Below are positions 26,020 through 35,621 of a DNA stretch of 64,000 nt, in pieces. Below the pieces are notes generated by a model, which saw nothing but the letters and a program-made list of their open reading frames with translations, had not been told where the DNA came from and made no database searches. The DNA is from Neisseriaceae bacterium PsAf. Its GTDB lineage: Bacteria; Pseudomonadota; Gammaproteobacteria; Burkholderiales; Neisseriaceae. The DNA is taken from the NCBI GenBank assembly GCA_017114885.1, contig WNLJ01000023.1:1-64000 (forward strand), written 5' to 3'. The stretch's first letter is position 1. Every line of letters starts with the position of its first letter. The position numbers were made by a program, and so were the translations under genes.

Positions 26020-26868
26020 CTAAAAGTAGATGTCTTTAAATATAAAATCATTGAATGATTTAAATTTAGCGCTTTTCTGAATTAGTTTTCCTCGATAATA
26101 AACAGTTGCATTTATGTCTTGGTCTAAAAAATCTTTTAGATTAGATGTAGATTTGTTCTTAGATACCGAACTTATGTTTGAATATATTTTTGGTAGCTTA
26201 CTATCAATAAATTCAATTTCTAACATACCGTTACCAAAATCAGAAGTTCGAAGTTTAGCTTCTCCATAGAATATTCTAATACAATCATTCGGAAATTCAT
26301 TACTTTTACTTTTTAAAAATAACTCATTTAATTTAATTGTTTCATTTTCGATTATAACTGTTGGTACCTCACAATTTAAAAATAACTCGACAAGACTTGC
26401 AATAGAGCAGATGTTACTTGTTTCATTTTTGGTATTATTATTATTATTATTTAAATTAGGGTTTAGTCTATTATTGGTATTATTTTGTTTATTAGACGAT
26501 TTTTTTGTTATCAGATTGCTTTTATCATTACTTTTTGCTTTACCAACTGACTTTACTATCCTAATTGATCCATTATTTTGAATAGATCTTTTTGCACGAC
26601 TACTTTCAAGTTTATCTTGCTTTTTAGTTTGATCTTTAGATAGCTCATCACATCCAATTACATGGAGTGCGCCTTGAGATGAGGGTCTAAAAAAATATCT
26701 TTTTCCATCTTTTTTCTTCCAGTTTGTACAAGTCATGCTAATTTGACAGTCTGTATCACAGCATTGAAAAGCCCGCTGATTTTTTAATTCTCCAGTGGAT
26801 GAAAGTTTACTTGCCTCTTTTGCACTTATATCTTTTTTTAATTCTAAACTATAGGCTCGTTCTGACAT
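26020..26868 (-). CDS. Orphan protein with Cys-rich N-terminus and Asn-rich linker
   Basis: I do not recognise this 282-residue protein. Near the N-terminus, C36, C37, C41, C47, H69 and C73 could bind zinc, followed by a Lys/Ser/Asn-rich linker of low complexity (about 75-150, with runs of Asn). A C-terminal domain of about 130 residues (from SIASLVELF) has mixed alpha/beta character. The spacing faintly recalls zinc regions of CoiA-like competence proteins, but no nuclease motif is seen. I chose the ATG at 26868 because GAGGG lies about nine bases upstream. It is monocistronic, divergent from ohr, with about 200 bases of empty DNA behind it. It may be recently acquired. Confidence 0.65.
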   Translation of the reverse strand: MSERAYSLELKKDISAKEASKLSSTGELKNQRAFQCCDTDCQISMTCTNWKKKDGKRYFFRPSSQGALHVIGCDELSKDQTKKQDKLESSRAKRSIQNNGSIRIVKSVGKAKSNDKSNLITKKSSNKQNNTNNRLNPNLNNNNNNTKNETSNICSIASLVELFLNCEVPTVIIENETIKLNELFLKSKSNEFPNDCIRIFYGEAKLRTSDFGNGMLEIEFIDSKLPKIYSNISSVSKNKSTSNLKDFLDQDINATVYYRGKLIQKSAKFKSFNDFIFKDIYF

Positions 26869-26913
26869 GGCACACATTCCCTCAAAATGATTTTTTAAAT
26901 GTTATAAATAAAT

Positions 26914-26937
26914 AAATTATAATGTAAATTATAATTT
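26914..26937. promoter_or_regulatory. AT-only inverted repeat between the orphan gene and ohr
   Basis: AAATTATAAT (26914-26923) and ATTATAATTT (26928-26937) form a perfect 10-bp inverted repeat with a 4-base GTAA spacer. It lies between two divergent starts, where a repressor such as OhrR could act. In DNA this AT-rich a chance palindrome is quite possible. Confidence 0.3.
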
Positions 26938-27028
26938 TAGATATTAAATTGTTATATTAAAAGTTACATTCCAGTAAATATTTTTAATATGTTTTATCAG
27001 TTATTACCTTAAAAGAAAGGAAAGTATT

Positions 27029-27454
27029 ATGCCTAGTAAAATTCTTTATGAAACAGAAGTGACTTATCATGGTGGTCGTGAAGGGGAGGTTAAATCTAGT
27101 GATGGGGTATTGAATTTGTCGTTGTCTGTGCCTAAAGCAATGGGTGGAAAGGGAGAAGCAAAAACCAATCCAGAACAATTATTTGCGGCAGGGTTTGCAG
27201 CCTGTTTTTTTAGTGCTTTACAATTAGTTAGTGGTCGTGAAAAAGTAGCTTTGCCAGACGAAGCAACCGTTACAGGTAAAGTTGGTATTGGTCCTGAAGG
27301 ACAGGGGTTTGGTTTGGCGGTTGAATTAACTGTTTACTTGCCAGGAATTGAAAAAGAAAAAGCCCAAGAATTAGCGGATAAAACACATCAAGTTTGTCCC
27401 TACTCGAATGCAACTCGTGGCAATATTCCAGTAGAAATTTCGGTTAAAGTATAA
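27029..27454 (+). CDS. ohr: Organic hydroperoxide resistance protein Ohr
   Basis: The 141-residue OsmC/Ohr-family thiol peroxidase reduces organic and fatty-acid hydroperoxides. The catalytic pair is C59 (AGFAACFFSAL) and C123 (HQVCPYSNATRGN), and the conserved Arg is in SGRE-like context. The length matches characterised Ohr proteins. An AAAGGAAAG ribosome-binding site precedes the ATG. No ohrR gene is adjacent. A palindrome upstream and a strong terminator downstream delimit a single-gene unit. Confidence 0.95.
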   Translation: MPSKILYETEVTYHGGREGEVKSSDGVLNLSLSVPKAMGGKGEAKTNPEQLFAAGFAACFFSALQLVSGREKVALPDEATVTGKVGIGPEGQGFGLAVELTVYLPGIEKEKAQELADKTHQVCPYSNATRGNIPVEISVKV

Positions 27455-27471
27455 TAAAACGATTTCTGGTA

Positions 27472-27508
27472 AAAATAAGGAGAAACAATTTGCTCCTTAT
27501 TTTATTTT
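27472..27508 (+). terminator. Rho-independent terminator of ohr
   Basis: AAAATAAGGAG (27472-27482) pairs perfectly with CTCCTTATTTT (27493-27503) around a 10-base loop and is followed by ATTTTAG. It is 18 bases beyond the ohr stop codon. Confidence 0.8.
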
Positions 27509-27584
27509 AGTTGTTCGTATTGAATAAAAAACTTAATATGAGTATATAGGAAACATTAAACTTGTTACTCGATAAGGAATGAAT

Positions 27585-28013
27585 ATGAAAACATTAACTG
27601 ATTGGTTTATTGAATACAGTCAAAGTCATCAAAATCCAAGAAATAAAAATCTCCATATGATTTTTGTACCACTTATATATTTTTCCATTATTGGGATGGG
27701 AATGAATATAAGTACTTGGATAACTTATTTGGCTTTGATTCTCTTGTTTGTGTACTATTTTTCATTAGATAAACCTTTAGCTTGGGGAATGTTGGTGGTT
27801 ACATTTGCTTGGTTATTTATCATGCAGTTTATTCATAGAGGATTTTTCTTCTATCTAGTAATATTTATTATTGCTTGGGTGGGACAGTTTTATGGGCATA
27901 AGTTAGAAGGTAAAAAACCAGCCTTTCTCTCTGATTTAACTTATTTAGTCATAGGTCCACTCTGGGTATTGGATTATTTATTAAGAACATATCAAAAGCA
28001 CACTATTCACTAA
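27585..28013 (+). CDS. Mpo1/DUF962-family membrane protein
   Basis: A protein of about 142 residues with four to five membrane helices. The N-terminus MKTLTDWFIEYSQSHQNPRNKNLHMIFVPLIYFSI carries the family's conserved His and Asn residues, and GHKLEGKKPAF recurs near the end with the second His. Yeast Mpo1 is an iron-dependent dioxygenase that alpha-oxidises 2-hydroxy fatty acids, and bacterial members may act likewise. The ATG at 27585 is preceded by AAGGA at six bases; the ATG at 27579 overlaps that site and is unlikely. It appears to be a single gene before glmU. Confidence 0.82.
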   Translation: MKTLTDWFIEYSQSHQNPRNKNLHMIFVPLIYFSIIGMGMNISTWITYLALILLFVYYFSLDKPLAWGMLVVTFAWLFIMQFIHRGFFFYLVIFIIAWVGQFYGHKLEGKKPAFLSDLTYLVIGPLWVLDYLLRTYQKHTIH

Positions 28014-28140
28014 ATATAATTAAAAACAGTTTTCTTTTGCATGATCATTCTAAGTATAGCTGTTTTCTTTAGTTGTTAAATAGCTTAAAATTAAAAGTTA
28101 TCAGTAAAATATTGTCTTCAACTCACACAAAGTTATTTTT

Positions 28141-29514
28141 ATGCAAGATTTATATGTTGTCATTTTAGCGGCGGGTCAAGGAACTCGTATGAAATCTCAA
28201 AATAAACCCAAAGTACTGCATAGTATTGCAGGAAAACCGATGCTTTCTAGAGTTATAGAAACAGCAGAAAAGTTAAATCCTAATAATATTAATGTTGTGG
28301 TAGGACATGAAAAAGAGCAGTTATTTGAGCAAATTCATTTTCCTGTTAATTGGGTGATTCAGGATGAACAATTAGGTACAGGGCATGCAGTAAAAACTGC
28401 TTTACCTAATATTCCTGAAGAAGGTGCTACGGTAGTTTTGTATGGTGATGTGCCCTTGATTGATGAAGAAACTCTAAAAAATTTAATTAGTATAGCAGGA
28501 AATAATGAAGTTGCTGTTCTAACTGATGTATTAGAAGATCCTAGTGGTTATGGTCGAATCATTCGGAATGAAAAAAATCATGTGATTAAGATTGTAGAAG
28601 ATAAAGATGTTGATTCAGAACAAAGATTAATTAAAGAGATTAATACTGGTATTTATGTTATTCCCAATCAATATTTACATCAGTGGTTAAATAGTTTAAA
28701 TAATAACAACGCGCAACAGGAATATTATTTAACGGATATTGTCGCTTTGGCCAATGAAGATAATGTACCCGTCAAAGCCATACGTGTTCCTAAAAGTTAT
28801 TTAGCGATGGGTGTTAATGATAAAATTCAATTAGCAACTTTAGAGCGTATTTATCAACGAGAAATTGCAAAACAATTTATGCAGCAGGGATTGATGTTAC
28901 TTGATCCCAATCGATTTGATTTAAGGGGAGACTTAATATTTGGCAGCGATGTGATAATTGACGTTAACGTTGTTTTTGAAGGAAATAACGTATTGGGTAA
29001 TAATATTAACATTGGTGCTCATTGTCTGTTAAAAAATGTGACTATTCACGACAATGCTATCATACATCCTTTTTCTCACCTAGAAGATTGTGAAGTAGGA
29101 GAGTCTGCCAAAGTAGGACCTTATGCCCGTTTAAGACCGAAGGCTAAATTAGCAAAGGATGTTCATATTGGTAATTTCGTTGAAGTAAAAAATTCTAAAA
29201 TTGGGATTGGGAGTAAGGTGAACCATTTAACTTACGTTGGAGATGCTACTATTGGCAAAAATAGTAATATTGGTGCAGGAACAATTACTTGTAATTATGA
29301 TGGGGTGAATAAACATGCAACGATAATTGGTGATGATTGTCTTATTGGCTCAGGCACCATGCTAGTAGCACCTGTTACAGTGGGAAATAAAGCGACCACA
29401 GGAGCAGGAAGTGTGATTACTAAAAATTGTCCTGAAAATCAATTAACTGTGTCTAGAAGTAAACAAATATCTCTTGCGTCATGGGTAAGGCCAGAGAAGG
29501 AAAATAAATCATAA
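28141..29514 (+). CDS. glmU: Bifunctional UDP-GlcNAc pyrophosphorylase/GlcN-1-P acetyltransferase
   Basis: The 457-residue enzyme performs the last two steps to UDP-GlcNAc, the precursor for peptidoglycan and LPS. The N-terminal uridyltransferase domain has [19 protein letters not shown] and the substrate-binding GDVPLID. The C-terminal part (from about 250) is a left-handed beta-helix of hexapeptide repeats with the acetyltransferase active site near [11 protein letters not shown] and [25 protein letters not shown]. It is 16 bases ahead of glmS, so the pathway genes form an operon. Confidence 0.97.
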   Translation: MQDLYVVILAAGQGTRMKSQNKPKVLHSIAGKPMLSRVIETAEKLNPNNINVVVGHEKEQLFEQIHFPVNWVIQDEQLGTGHAVKTALPNIPEEGATVVLYGDVPLIDEETLKNLISIAGNNEVAVLTDVLEDPSGYGRIIRNEKNHVIKIVEDKDVDSEQRLIKEINTGIYVIPNQYLHQWLNSLNNNNAQQEYYLTDIVALANEDNVPVKAIRVPKSYLAMGVNDKIQLATLERIYQREIAKQFMQQGLMLLDPNRFDLRGDLIFGSDVIIDVNVVFEGNNVLGNNINIGAHCLLKNVTIHDNAIIHPFSHLEDCEVGESAKVGPYARLRPKAKLAKDVHIGNFVEVKNSKIGIGSKVNHLTYVGDATIGKNSNIGAGTITCNYDGVNKHATIIGDDCLIGSGTMLVAPVTVGNKATTGAGSVITKNCPENQLTVSRSKQISLASWVRPEKENKS

Positions 29515-29530
29515 ATTTTTTGAGGTCATT

Positions 29531-31366
29531 ATGTGTGGAATAGTGGGCGCAATTCGCTCAGATAATAATGTGGTGGAATTTTTAATCGATGGTTTGAAGC
29601 GCATGGAGTACCGAGGATATGATTCGTCGGGAATTGCTGTTTTAACGCAAAATAAAATCGAGAGAGTTCGTCGTGTGGGCAGAGTTTCTGCATTGGAAAG
29701 GGCAGTCAATGAAATCGACTTGGTTTCTAATATTGGGATAGGACATACTCGTTGGGCTACTCACGGAGGTGTGACTGAGCCTAACGCACACCCACATATT
29801 TCTCATGGGCAAATTGTCTTGGTGCATAATGGAATTATTGAGAATTACGAAGAAGAAAAGAAAAACTTAATTGACTTAGGTTATGAGTTTGAATCACAAA
29901 CAGATACCGAAGTTATTGCACACAGTACTCATTATGAGTATCAAAATTCAAAAAACTTATTTGAGGCAGTTCAGAAAGCCACTCATCGCTTTCAAGGTGC
30001 TTATGCGATAGTGGTCTTGTGTTTGGACGAACCTGATGTGGTGATTTTGGCCAGAATGGGTTGTCCTTTATTAATAGGTTTAGGAGAGCATGAGAATTTT
30101 TTTGCCTCAGATGTATCGGCTTTAGTGGCTTATACAAGAGATATTATTTATTTAGAAGATGGCGATATTGCTCAAATTTCAGTCAAAGGCATTGATCATT
30201 TATTGGATAAAACAGGTCAATCAACTGAACGAGAAATAAAACAATCTGAGGTTTCTTTAACTTCCCTAGAACTAGGTCCCTATAATCATTTTATGCAAAA
30301 GGAAATTTACGAACAGCCTAAAGCGATTACAGATACCACTGAAATTGTTTTCTCTGCAGGTTTTGTGCCTAGTTTATTTGGAGAAAATGCAAAAGCTATA
30401 TTTAATGAAATAGATAGCGTAAAAATATTGGCTTGTGGTAGTTCTTATTATACAGGTGTAACAGCTAAATATTGGCTAGAGGCAATTGCAAAAATCCCAA
30501 CCGACGTAGAGATTGCCAGTGAATATCGATATCGCGAAGTTATTGCAAATCCTAGACAATTAATTTTAACTGTTTCTCAATCTGGAGAAACATTAGATAC
30601 CATTGAAGCTCTAAAAAGAGCTAAATCATTAGGGCACGATAAGACATTGGCGATTTGTAATGTGATGGAAAGTACTTTGGTGCGTGAAAGTGAATTGGTA
30701 TTTTATACGAGAGCAGGGGCAGAAATTTGTGTGGCTTCTACTAAAGCATTTACTACTCAATTAGTTGCATTATTTACTTTTACTGTTACTTTAGGACTTT
30801 TAAAAGGTCATATTAGCGATGCACAAGCGCAGGCTTATTTAGAAGATTTAAGGCACTTGCCAGGAAGTGTGCAAGCAGCGCTTAATTTAGAACCGCAAAT
30901 TACTCAATGGGCAAATTTGTTTTCTCCTAAAGACAATGCCTTATTTTTAGGTCGTGGCATTCATTATCCCGTGGCGCTAGAGGGTGCATTGAAGTTAAAA
31001 GAAATTACTTATATTCATGCAGAAGCCTATCCTGCAGGGGAATTAAAACATGGACCATTGGCTTTGGTTGACCAAGATATGCCGGTAGTGGTGATCGCAC
31101 CTAATGATGCTTTACTGGATAAGTTAAAAAGCAATATGCAGGAAGTGGCCGCAAGGGGAGGTGAACTCTTTGTCTTCGCAGATGCTGGTTCTGGTTATGA
31201 AGCTTCTGAAGGTATTCGTGTGATTAGAACCCCAAGACATATTGGCGAATTATCCGCGATTGTACATACCATTCCAGTACAGTTATTGGCCTATCATGTG
31301 GCTTTAGCTAAAGGTACCGATGTTGATAAACCAAGAAATTTAGCGAAGTCTGTAACGGTTGAATAG
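29531..31366 (+). CDS. glmS: Glutamine-fructose-6-phosphate aminotransferase (isomerising)
   Basis: The 611-residue enzyme makes glucosamine-6-phosphate, the first hexosamine step. The N-terminal glutaminase starts MCGIVGA with Cys2 as nucleophile and contains GHTRWATHG. Two SIS sugar-isomerase domains follow ([18 protein letters not shown]), ending in the universal [13 protein letters not shown]. The 16-base gap to glmU is too short for a glmS ribozyme. mutM follows 15 bases after its stop and is probably in the same transcript. Confidence 0.97.
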   Translation: MCGIVGAIRSDNNVVEFLIDGLKRMEYRGYDSSGIAVLTQNKIERVRRVGRVSALERAVNEIDLVSNIGIGHTRWATHGGVTEPNAHPHISHGQIVLVHNGIIENYEEEKKNLIDLGYEFESQTDTEVIAHSTHYEYQNSKNLFEAVQKATHRFQGAYAIVVLCLDEPDVVILARMGCPLLIGLGEHENFFASDVSALVAYTRDIIYLEDGDIAQISVKGIDHLLDKTGQSTEREIKQSEVSLTSLELGPYNHFMQKEIYEQPKAITDTTEIVFSAGFVPSLFGENAKAIFNEIDSVKILACGSSYYTGVTAKYWLEAIAKIPTDVEIASEYRYREVIANPRQLILTVSQSGETLDTIEALKRAKSLGHDKTLAICNVMESTLVRESELVFYTRAGAEICVASTKAFTTQLVALFTFTVTLGLLKGHISDAQAQAYLEDLRHLPGSVQAALNLEPQITQWANLFSPKDNALFLGRGIHYPVALEGALKLKEITYIHAEAYPAGELKHGPLALVDQDMPVVVIAPNDALLDKLKSNMQEVAARGGELFVFADAGSGYEASEGIRVIRTPRHIGELSAIVHTIPVQLLAYHVALAKGTDVDKPRNLAKSVTVE

Positions 31367-31381
31367 TTTTATACTTAATAT

Positions 31382-32194
31382 ATGCCAGAATTACCAGAAG
31401 TAGAAACCACTAAAAACAAAATTACACCTGCCTTACAAGGTCAAAAGATAGTGCGGGTCGAAGTGAGGCAACCCAGCTTGCGTTGGATAGTTTCACCTGA
31501 GATTATGAGATTAAAAAATGAAACCGTGCATGATTTATCTCGACGTGGCAAGTATATTATCTTGACACTAGATCATGGTTATTTGGTTATTCATTTAGGG
31601 ATGACTGGTTTTTTAAAAATAGTAGATGCTAATACGCCAATTGGAAAACATGATCATATTGATCTTGTTTTAGAAGATGGAAAAATTCTGCGTTACAATG
31701 ATATTAGACGTTTTGGTTCTTGGCAGTGGTTTGAAAATATAGAGGATTGTATTCTAATTCAAAATTTAGGTGTCGAACCTTTATCTGATGATTTTAATAG
31801 TGCCTATCTTTTAAATCGTTTTAAAACTAAAAAAATCGCCTGTAAAATAGCTATTATGGATTCTAAAATTGTAGTTGGCGTCGGGAACATCTATGCGTCT
31901 GAAGCTTTATTTTTAGCAAAAATTCATCCAGAAACACCAGCTAATCAATTAAATATTAAACAAATTAATGATTTGGTATCTTCCATTAAGGCTGTTTTAT
32001 TAAAAGCTTTAAAAGAGGGTGGTACGACCATTAAAGATTTTCAGCAATCTGATGGAAAAATAGGTTATTTTGTGCAACAACTAAATGTTTATGGACGTCA
32101 GGGGAAAAAGTGTTACGTATGCGGTACGCTAATTGAAAGTAAAGTACTAGGACAAAGGAATAGTTTTTTTTGTCCTGCATGTCAAAAGAAATAG
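31382..32194 (+). CDS. mutM: Formamidopyrimidine-DNA glycosylase
   Basis: The 270-residue DNA repair enzyme removes 8-oxoguanine and other oxidised purines. The N-terminal MPELPEVETT provides the catalytic Pro and Glu. GVGNIYASEALF is the H2TH region, and the C-terminal zinc finger has CYVCGTLIE ... FCPACQKK. The length is typical. Its last base touches the 3' end of convergent rnpB at 32194. No ribosome-binding site is strong, consistent with coupling to glmS. Confidence 0.96.
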   Translation: MPELPEVETTKNKITPALQGQKIVRVEVRQPSLRWIVSPEIMRLKNETVHDLSRRGKYIILTLDHGYLVIHLGMTGFLKIVDANTPIGKHDHIDLVLEDGKILRYNDIRRFGSWQWFENIEDCILIQNLGVEPLSDDFNSAYLLNRFKTKKIACKIAIMDSKIVVGVGNIYASEALFLAKIHPETPANQLNIKQINDLVSSIKAVLLKALKEGGTTIKDFQQSDGKIGYFVQQLNVYGRQGKKCYVCGTLIESKVLGQRNSFFCPACQKK

Positions 32195-32547
32195 CAAGTA
32201 GATCGATAAGCCGGGTTCTGTCGCGGACAGTCATTCATCTAGATTTATTGTCACCAATAAACTCAAGCAATCTACCTAAACACAATGCGAGCCACATTAT
32301 CATGTTTTGTTTGATCTTGCTCCCAATGGGGTTTAGCCAGCCATGACTTGTTACCAAGCATGCGGTGTGCTCTTACCACGCCTTTTCACCCTTACCTGTG
32401 TTTCTATATAGAAATCATCGGCGGTTTTGCTTTCTGTTCCACTTTCCGTCACCTTTCGATGCCCAGCCGTTAACTGGCATTGCGCTCTATGGAGCCCGGA
32501 CTTTCCTCTACACACAAAAATGCATAGCGACTGTCTAATCTACTTGC
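32194..32547 (-). ncRNA. rnpB: RNase P RNA, bacterial type A
   Basis: On the minus strand this region has the universal RNase P RNA landmarks: a 5' part with AGACAGTCGC and GAGGAAAGTCCGGGCTCC, an AGGGTGAAA block, and the 3' AGAACCCGGCTTATCGATC. The ends GCAAGTAGA (from 32547) and TCTACTTGC (to 32194) pair to form helix P1, which sets the boundaries to within a few bases. With RnpA it matures tRNA 5' ends. It is transcribed from an extended -10 promoter just upstream and converges with mutM. Confidence 0.95.
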
Positions 32548-32553
32548 AATCGA

Positions 32554-32565
32554 ATTTTAGCATGA
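32554..32565 (-). promoter_or_regulatory. Promoter of rnpB (extended -10)
   Basis: Read on the minus strand, TGCTAAAAT is an extended -10 element with TAAAAT at 32559-32554. It is six bases before the predicted RNA start at 32547. No good -35 is seen 17 bases upstream, which is common for extended -10 promoters. Confidence 0.55.
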
Positions 32566-32676
32566 TATGATTGCAAAAGTATATTTTTTGAAGTAAATAG
32601 TCAATTAGTAACCTAAAAATATCTGATTATGAGTTATAATATGATTTACTAAAATATCATCAGTATGGAGAGTTTT

Positions 32677-33807
32677 ATGGATTCAAAATCAGTAATACTC
32701 GTTTCTACGGGGTTATGTGTGCCTCCGTATTCTGTCAGTAATGACGAATTGGTTGAATGCTTTAATCAGTATGTAAATGAATTTAATCAAGCGCATCAGG
32801 CTGAAATAGAAAAAGGTGAGATTGAAGCATTAAGAGAGTCGAGTAGTGAATTTATTGTAAAGGCATCTGGTATTGAAAGTCGGTATTTTTTTGCAATAGA
32901 TGGTGTTTTAGATCCCAAAAGAATGGTTCCATACATTCCGGAACGCAGTAATGATGAAATTTCTTTACAAGCAGAAAAAGGAGTAGAGGCTTGTAAAGAC
33001 GCACTCAAAAGAGCTAATTTAGAACCCTCTGATATTGATATGGTGGTGTTGGCTTGTTCTAATATGCAAAGACCTTATCCTGCAGTATCGGTAGAAATAC
33101 AAAAAGAATTAGGCATTGAGGGTTTTGCTTATGATATGAATGTAGCTTGTTCGAGTGCTACATTTGGTTTGTTTAATGCTTATAATGCGATTCAATCCGG
33201 AAATGTTAGAGCGGCTTTAATAGTAAATGTGGAAATTTGTTGTGGACATTTGAATTTTCGTGATCGTGACAGCCATTTTATTTTTGGTGATGTGGCAACA
33301 GCGTTTATTTTACAGCGAGAGGATTTAGTTAAAGATAAGCACCAAGGATTTAAAGTGTTGGGCACCTCATTATTTACTGATTTTTCAAGTGCTATTCGTA
33401 ATAATTTTGGTTTTTTGAACCGCTGTGATATTGAAAAAAGAGATGATCCAGACAAATTATTTATTCAACAAGGACGTAAAGTATTTAAAGAAGTCTGTCC
33501 TAGAGTAGGAAAACATATTACTGAACATTTGGAAAACTTATCCATTAAACCAGAAGAAGTGAAAAGATTTTGGTTGCATCAGGCTAATTTATCAATGAAT
33601 CAATTAATTACTAAGAAAGTTTTAGGTCGTCATGCAACAGAAGAAGAGGCACCTGTCATATTGGATGAGTTTGCTAATACGAGTTCTGCAGGTTGTATTA
33701 TTGCTTTACACCAATATCAAGATGGCTTAAAGCCTGGTGATTATGGTGTGATTTCTAGTTTCGGTGCGGGTTATTCTGTTGGTTCGGTCATCGTAGAAAA
33801 AAGATAA
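32677..33807 (+). CDS. FabH-like 3-oxoacyl-ACP synthase III
   Basis: A thiolase-fold condensing enzyme of about 376 residues. The nucleophilic Cys lies in [12 protein letters not shown], the His in [11 protein letters not shown] and the Asn in [10 protein letters not shown], giving the Cys-His-Asn triad of KAS III enzymes. It is longer than housekeeping FabH (about 320) and has an N-terminal insertion around 25-60, so it belongs to the larger FabH-like group. Some members of that group condense longer acyl-CoA primers with malonyl-ACP. The ATG at 32677 is chosen because GGAG lies six bases upstream. It is separated from coaD by only seven bases. Confidence 0.85.
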   Translation: MDSKSVILVSTGLCVPPYSVSNDELVECFNQYVNEFNQAHQAEIEKGEIEALRESSSEFIVKASGIESRYFFAIDGVLDPKRMVPYIPERSNDEISLQAEKGVEACKDALKRANLEPSDIDMVVLACSNMQRPYPAVSVEIQKELGIEGFAYDMNVACSSATFGLFNAYNAIQSGNVRAALIVNVEICCGHLNFRDRDSHFIFGDVATAFILQREDLVKDKHQGFKVLGTSLFTDFSSAIRNNFGFLNRCDIEKRDDPDKLFIQQGRKVFKEVCPRVGKHITEHLENLSIKPEEVKRFWLHQANLSMNQLITKKVLGRHATEEEAPVILDEFANTSSAGCIIALHQYQDGLKPGDYGVISSFGAGYSVGSVIVEKR

Positions 33808-33814
33808 TATATGT

Positions 33815-34333
33815 ATGAGTAATTGTGATCCCAAAAGAGCAATTTATGCGGGAACTTTTGATCCACCTACCAATGGACATTTGTGGGTGATCAGTGAGGC
33901 TTCGCATTTATTTGATGAACTGGTCGTTGCCATAGGTATTAATCCTGATAAAACATGTGCTTATTCTTTGAAACAAAGAATAGAAATGTTACAAAGCATC
34001 ACTAAAGAATATTCTAATGTGGTTATTAAAACTTTTGAAAATATGTATTTAGTAGAATTTGCTTATCAATCAAATGCCAAATATATTGTAAGAGGAATTC
34101 GCTCCGCTTCTGATTATGAATATGAGCGAAATATGCGCTATATTAACTCTGATATTCATCCAGATATTTCTACTTTATTTGTTTTTCCACCTAGAGAGTA
34201 TTCTGAAGTATCTTCTACTTTGGTAAAGGGATTGGTTGGCTTTGAAAATTGGGAAAATATTATTAAACGTTATGTACCAGAACCCGTTCGTCAAATTATG
34301 ATTGAAAAATTTAATTTTAATGAGAATCGTTAA
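33815..34333 (+). CDS. coaD: Phosphopantetheine adenylyltransferase
   Basis: The 172-residue nucleotidyltransferase performs the penultimate step of coenzyme A synthesis. The ATP-binding TFDPPTNGH motif (about 13-21), [14 protein letters not shown] and [11 protein letters not shown] (the ISSTxVR-like motif) are present. It follows the FabH-like gene by seven bases, without its own clear ribosome-binding site, so translation is probably coupled. The functional link is natural, since CoA feeds the condensing enzyme. Confidence 0.95.
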   Translation: MSNCDPKRAIYAGTFDPPTNGHLWVISEASHLFDELVVAIGINPDKTCAYSLKQRIEMLQSITKEYSNVVIKTFENMYLVEFAYQSNAKYIVRGIRSASDYEYERNMRYINSDIHPDISTLFVFPPREYSEVSSTLVKGLVGFENWENIIKRYVPEPVRQIMIEKFNFNENR

Positions 34334-34448
34334 TTGGTTTTATTTTTATAGAATCTTCGATTATATAAAATGCCTATCATTTATTAGAGAAAAACTTTAA
34401 GGCGTGTACAATATAACGCGAGTTTTTAATATATTTTAGGACAGAGAA

Positions 34449-35621
34449 ATGGTAAAAAAATTACATCCAGAAACTTTAGCAATCAGAGGTTTTAAAGAAC
34501 AAACTTCTTATAATGAGCATAATCAAGCTTTATTTCTAACAAGTAGTTTCACTTATCCAGATTCTGCAACTGCTGAATCTTTATTTTTAGGTGAAAAAGA
34601 GGGCTATACTTATAGCCGTACAGCTAATCCCACTGTGACTACTTTTGCAAAGCGTGTGGCTTTATTAGAAGGAGCAGAGGCAGCACAAGCAACTGCAACG
34701 GGCATGGCGGCAATACAAGCTACTTTTTTGAGCTTTTTAAAAGCAGGTGATCACCTAGTTGTCAGTCGCAGTATCTTTGGTACTACAGTTGGTTTAGTCA
34801 ATTCGCTAACCAATTTTGGTATTGAAGTGACTTATGTGCCACTGATTGATTTAAATGCATGGCAAGAAGCAATACAACCCAATACCAAGATGTTCTTTTT
34901 TGAAACACCTTCTAACCCATTAGGAGAAGTAGTAGATATTGCAGCGTTATCTAAGATAGCACACGAAAAAGATATTCTTGTTGCTGTTGATAATAGTTTT
35001 TGTTCGCCTATTTTACAGCAACCAATTCAGTTAGATGCTGATTTATCGATACAATCTGCAACTAAATTAATTGATGGACAAGGTAGAGTTTTTGGTGGTG
35101 TTGTTTCAGGCAGTCAAGTTTTGATTAATGATGTGTTTGCGCATGTCAAAACAGCAGGGCAAGTTCTATCACCTTTTAATGCGTGGGTGTTAATTTCTGG
35201 ATTAGAAACTATTTTTGTGCGCGTAGAACGTCAATGTCAATCTGCTTTGGCGTTAGCCGAATGGCTAGAAAAGCATCCTAAGGTGGAAAAAGTTTTTTAT
35301 CCAGGGTTAAAATCACATCCTCAATATGACTTAATCCAAAAACAACAAAAAGCAGGAGGGATTGTATTAAGTTTTCGTGCGAAAGGTGGCAAAGAAGAAG
35401 CGTGGAAGTTAGTCAACAATGTAAAACTATTTTCAACCACTGGTAACTTAGGAGACGTGCGCTCTATTATTACCCATCCATTCACAACAACACATTGTAA
35501 AGTAGATCCAAAGGTTAAAATCGAATCAGGAATTACCGAAAACTTGATTCGTGTTTCTGTGGGATTAGAGCATATTGATGATTTAAAACAGGACTTAGAA
35601 GAAACTTTGAATTTGATTTAG
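34449..35621 (+). CDS. metZ: O-succinylhomoserine sulfhydrylase
   Basis: The 390-residue PLP enzyme makes homocysteine directly from O-succinylhomoserine and sulfide. The pyridoxal lysine is in QSATKLIDGQGRVFGG, the substrate-binding YSRTANPT and VDNSFCSP blocks are clear, and the LIDGQGR variant favours MetZ over MetB or MetC. It uses sulfide from sulfate assimilation, for which cysTWA at 60.6 kb imports the substrate. It converges with the rfbD-like gene, with a 4-base overlap. No known SAM riboswitch is seen in its 115-base leader. Confidence 0.92.
   Translation: MVKKLHPETLAIRGFKEQTSYNEHNQALFLTSSFTYPDSATAESLFLGEKEGYTYSRTANPTVTTFAKRVALLEGAEAAQATATGMAAIQATFLSFLKAGDHLVVSRSIFGTTVGLVNSLTNFGIEVTYVPLIDLNAWQEAIQPNTKMFFFETPSNPLGEVVDIAALSKIAHEKDILVAVDNSFCSPILQQPIQLDADLSIQSATKLIDGQGRVFGGVVSGSQVLINDVFAHVKTAGQVLSPFNAWVLISGLETIFVRVERQCQSALALAEWLEKHPKVEKVFYPGLKSHPQYDLIQKQQKAGGIVLSFRAKGGKEEAWKLVNNVKLFSTTGNLGDVRSIITHPFTTTHCKVDPKVKIESGITENLIRVSVGLEHIDDLKQDLEETLNLI

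Noticed and set aside
29515-29530. glmS ribozyme upstream of glmS
   Set aside because: Only 16 bases separate glmU and glmS, far too short for the ribozyme.
34334-34448. SAM riboswitch in front of metZ
   Set aside because: The 115-base leader shows only a short GCGT/ACGC pairing and none of the known SAM riboswitch cores.
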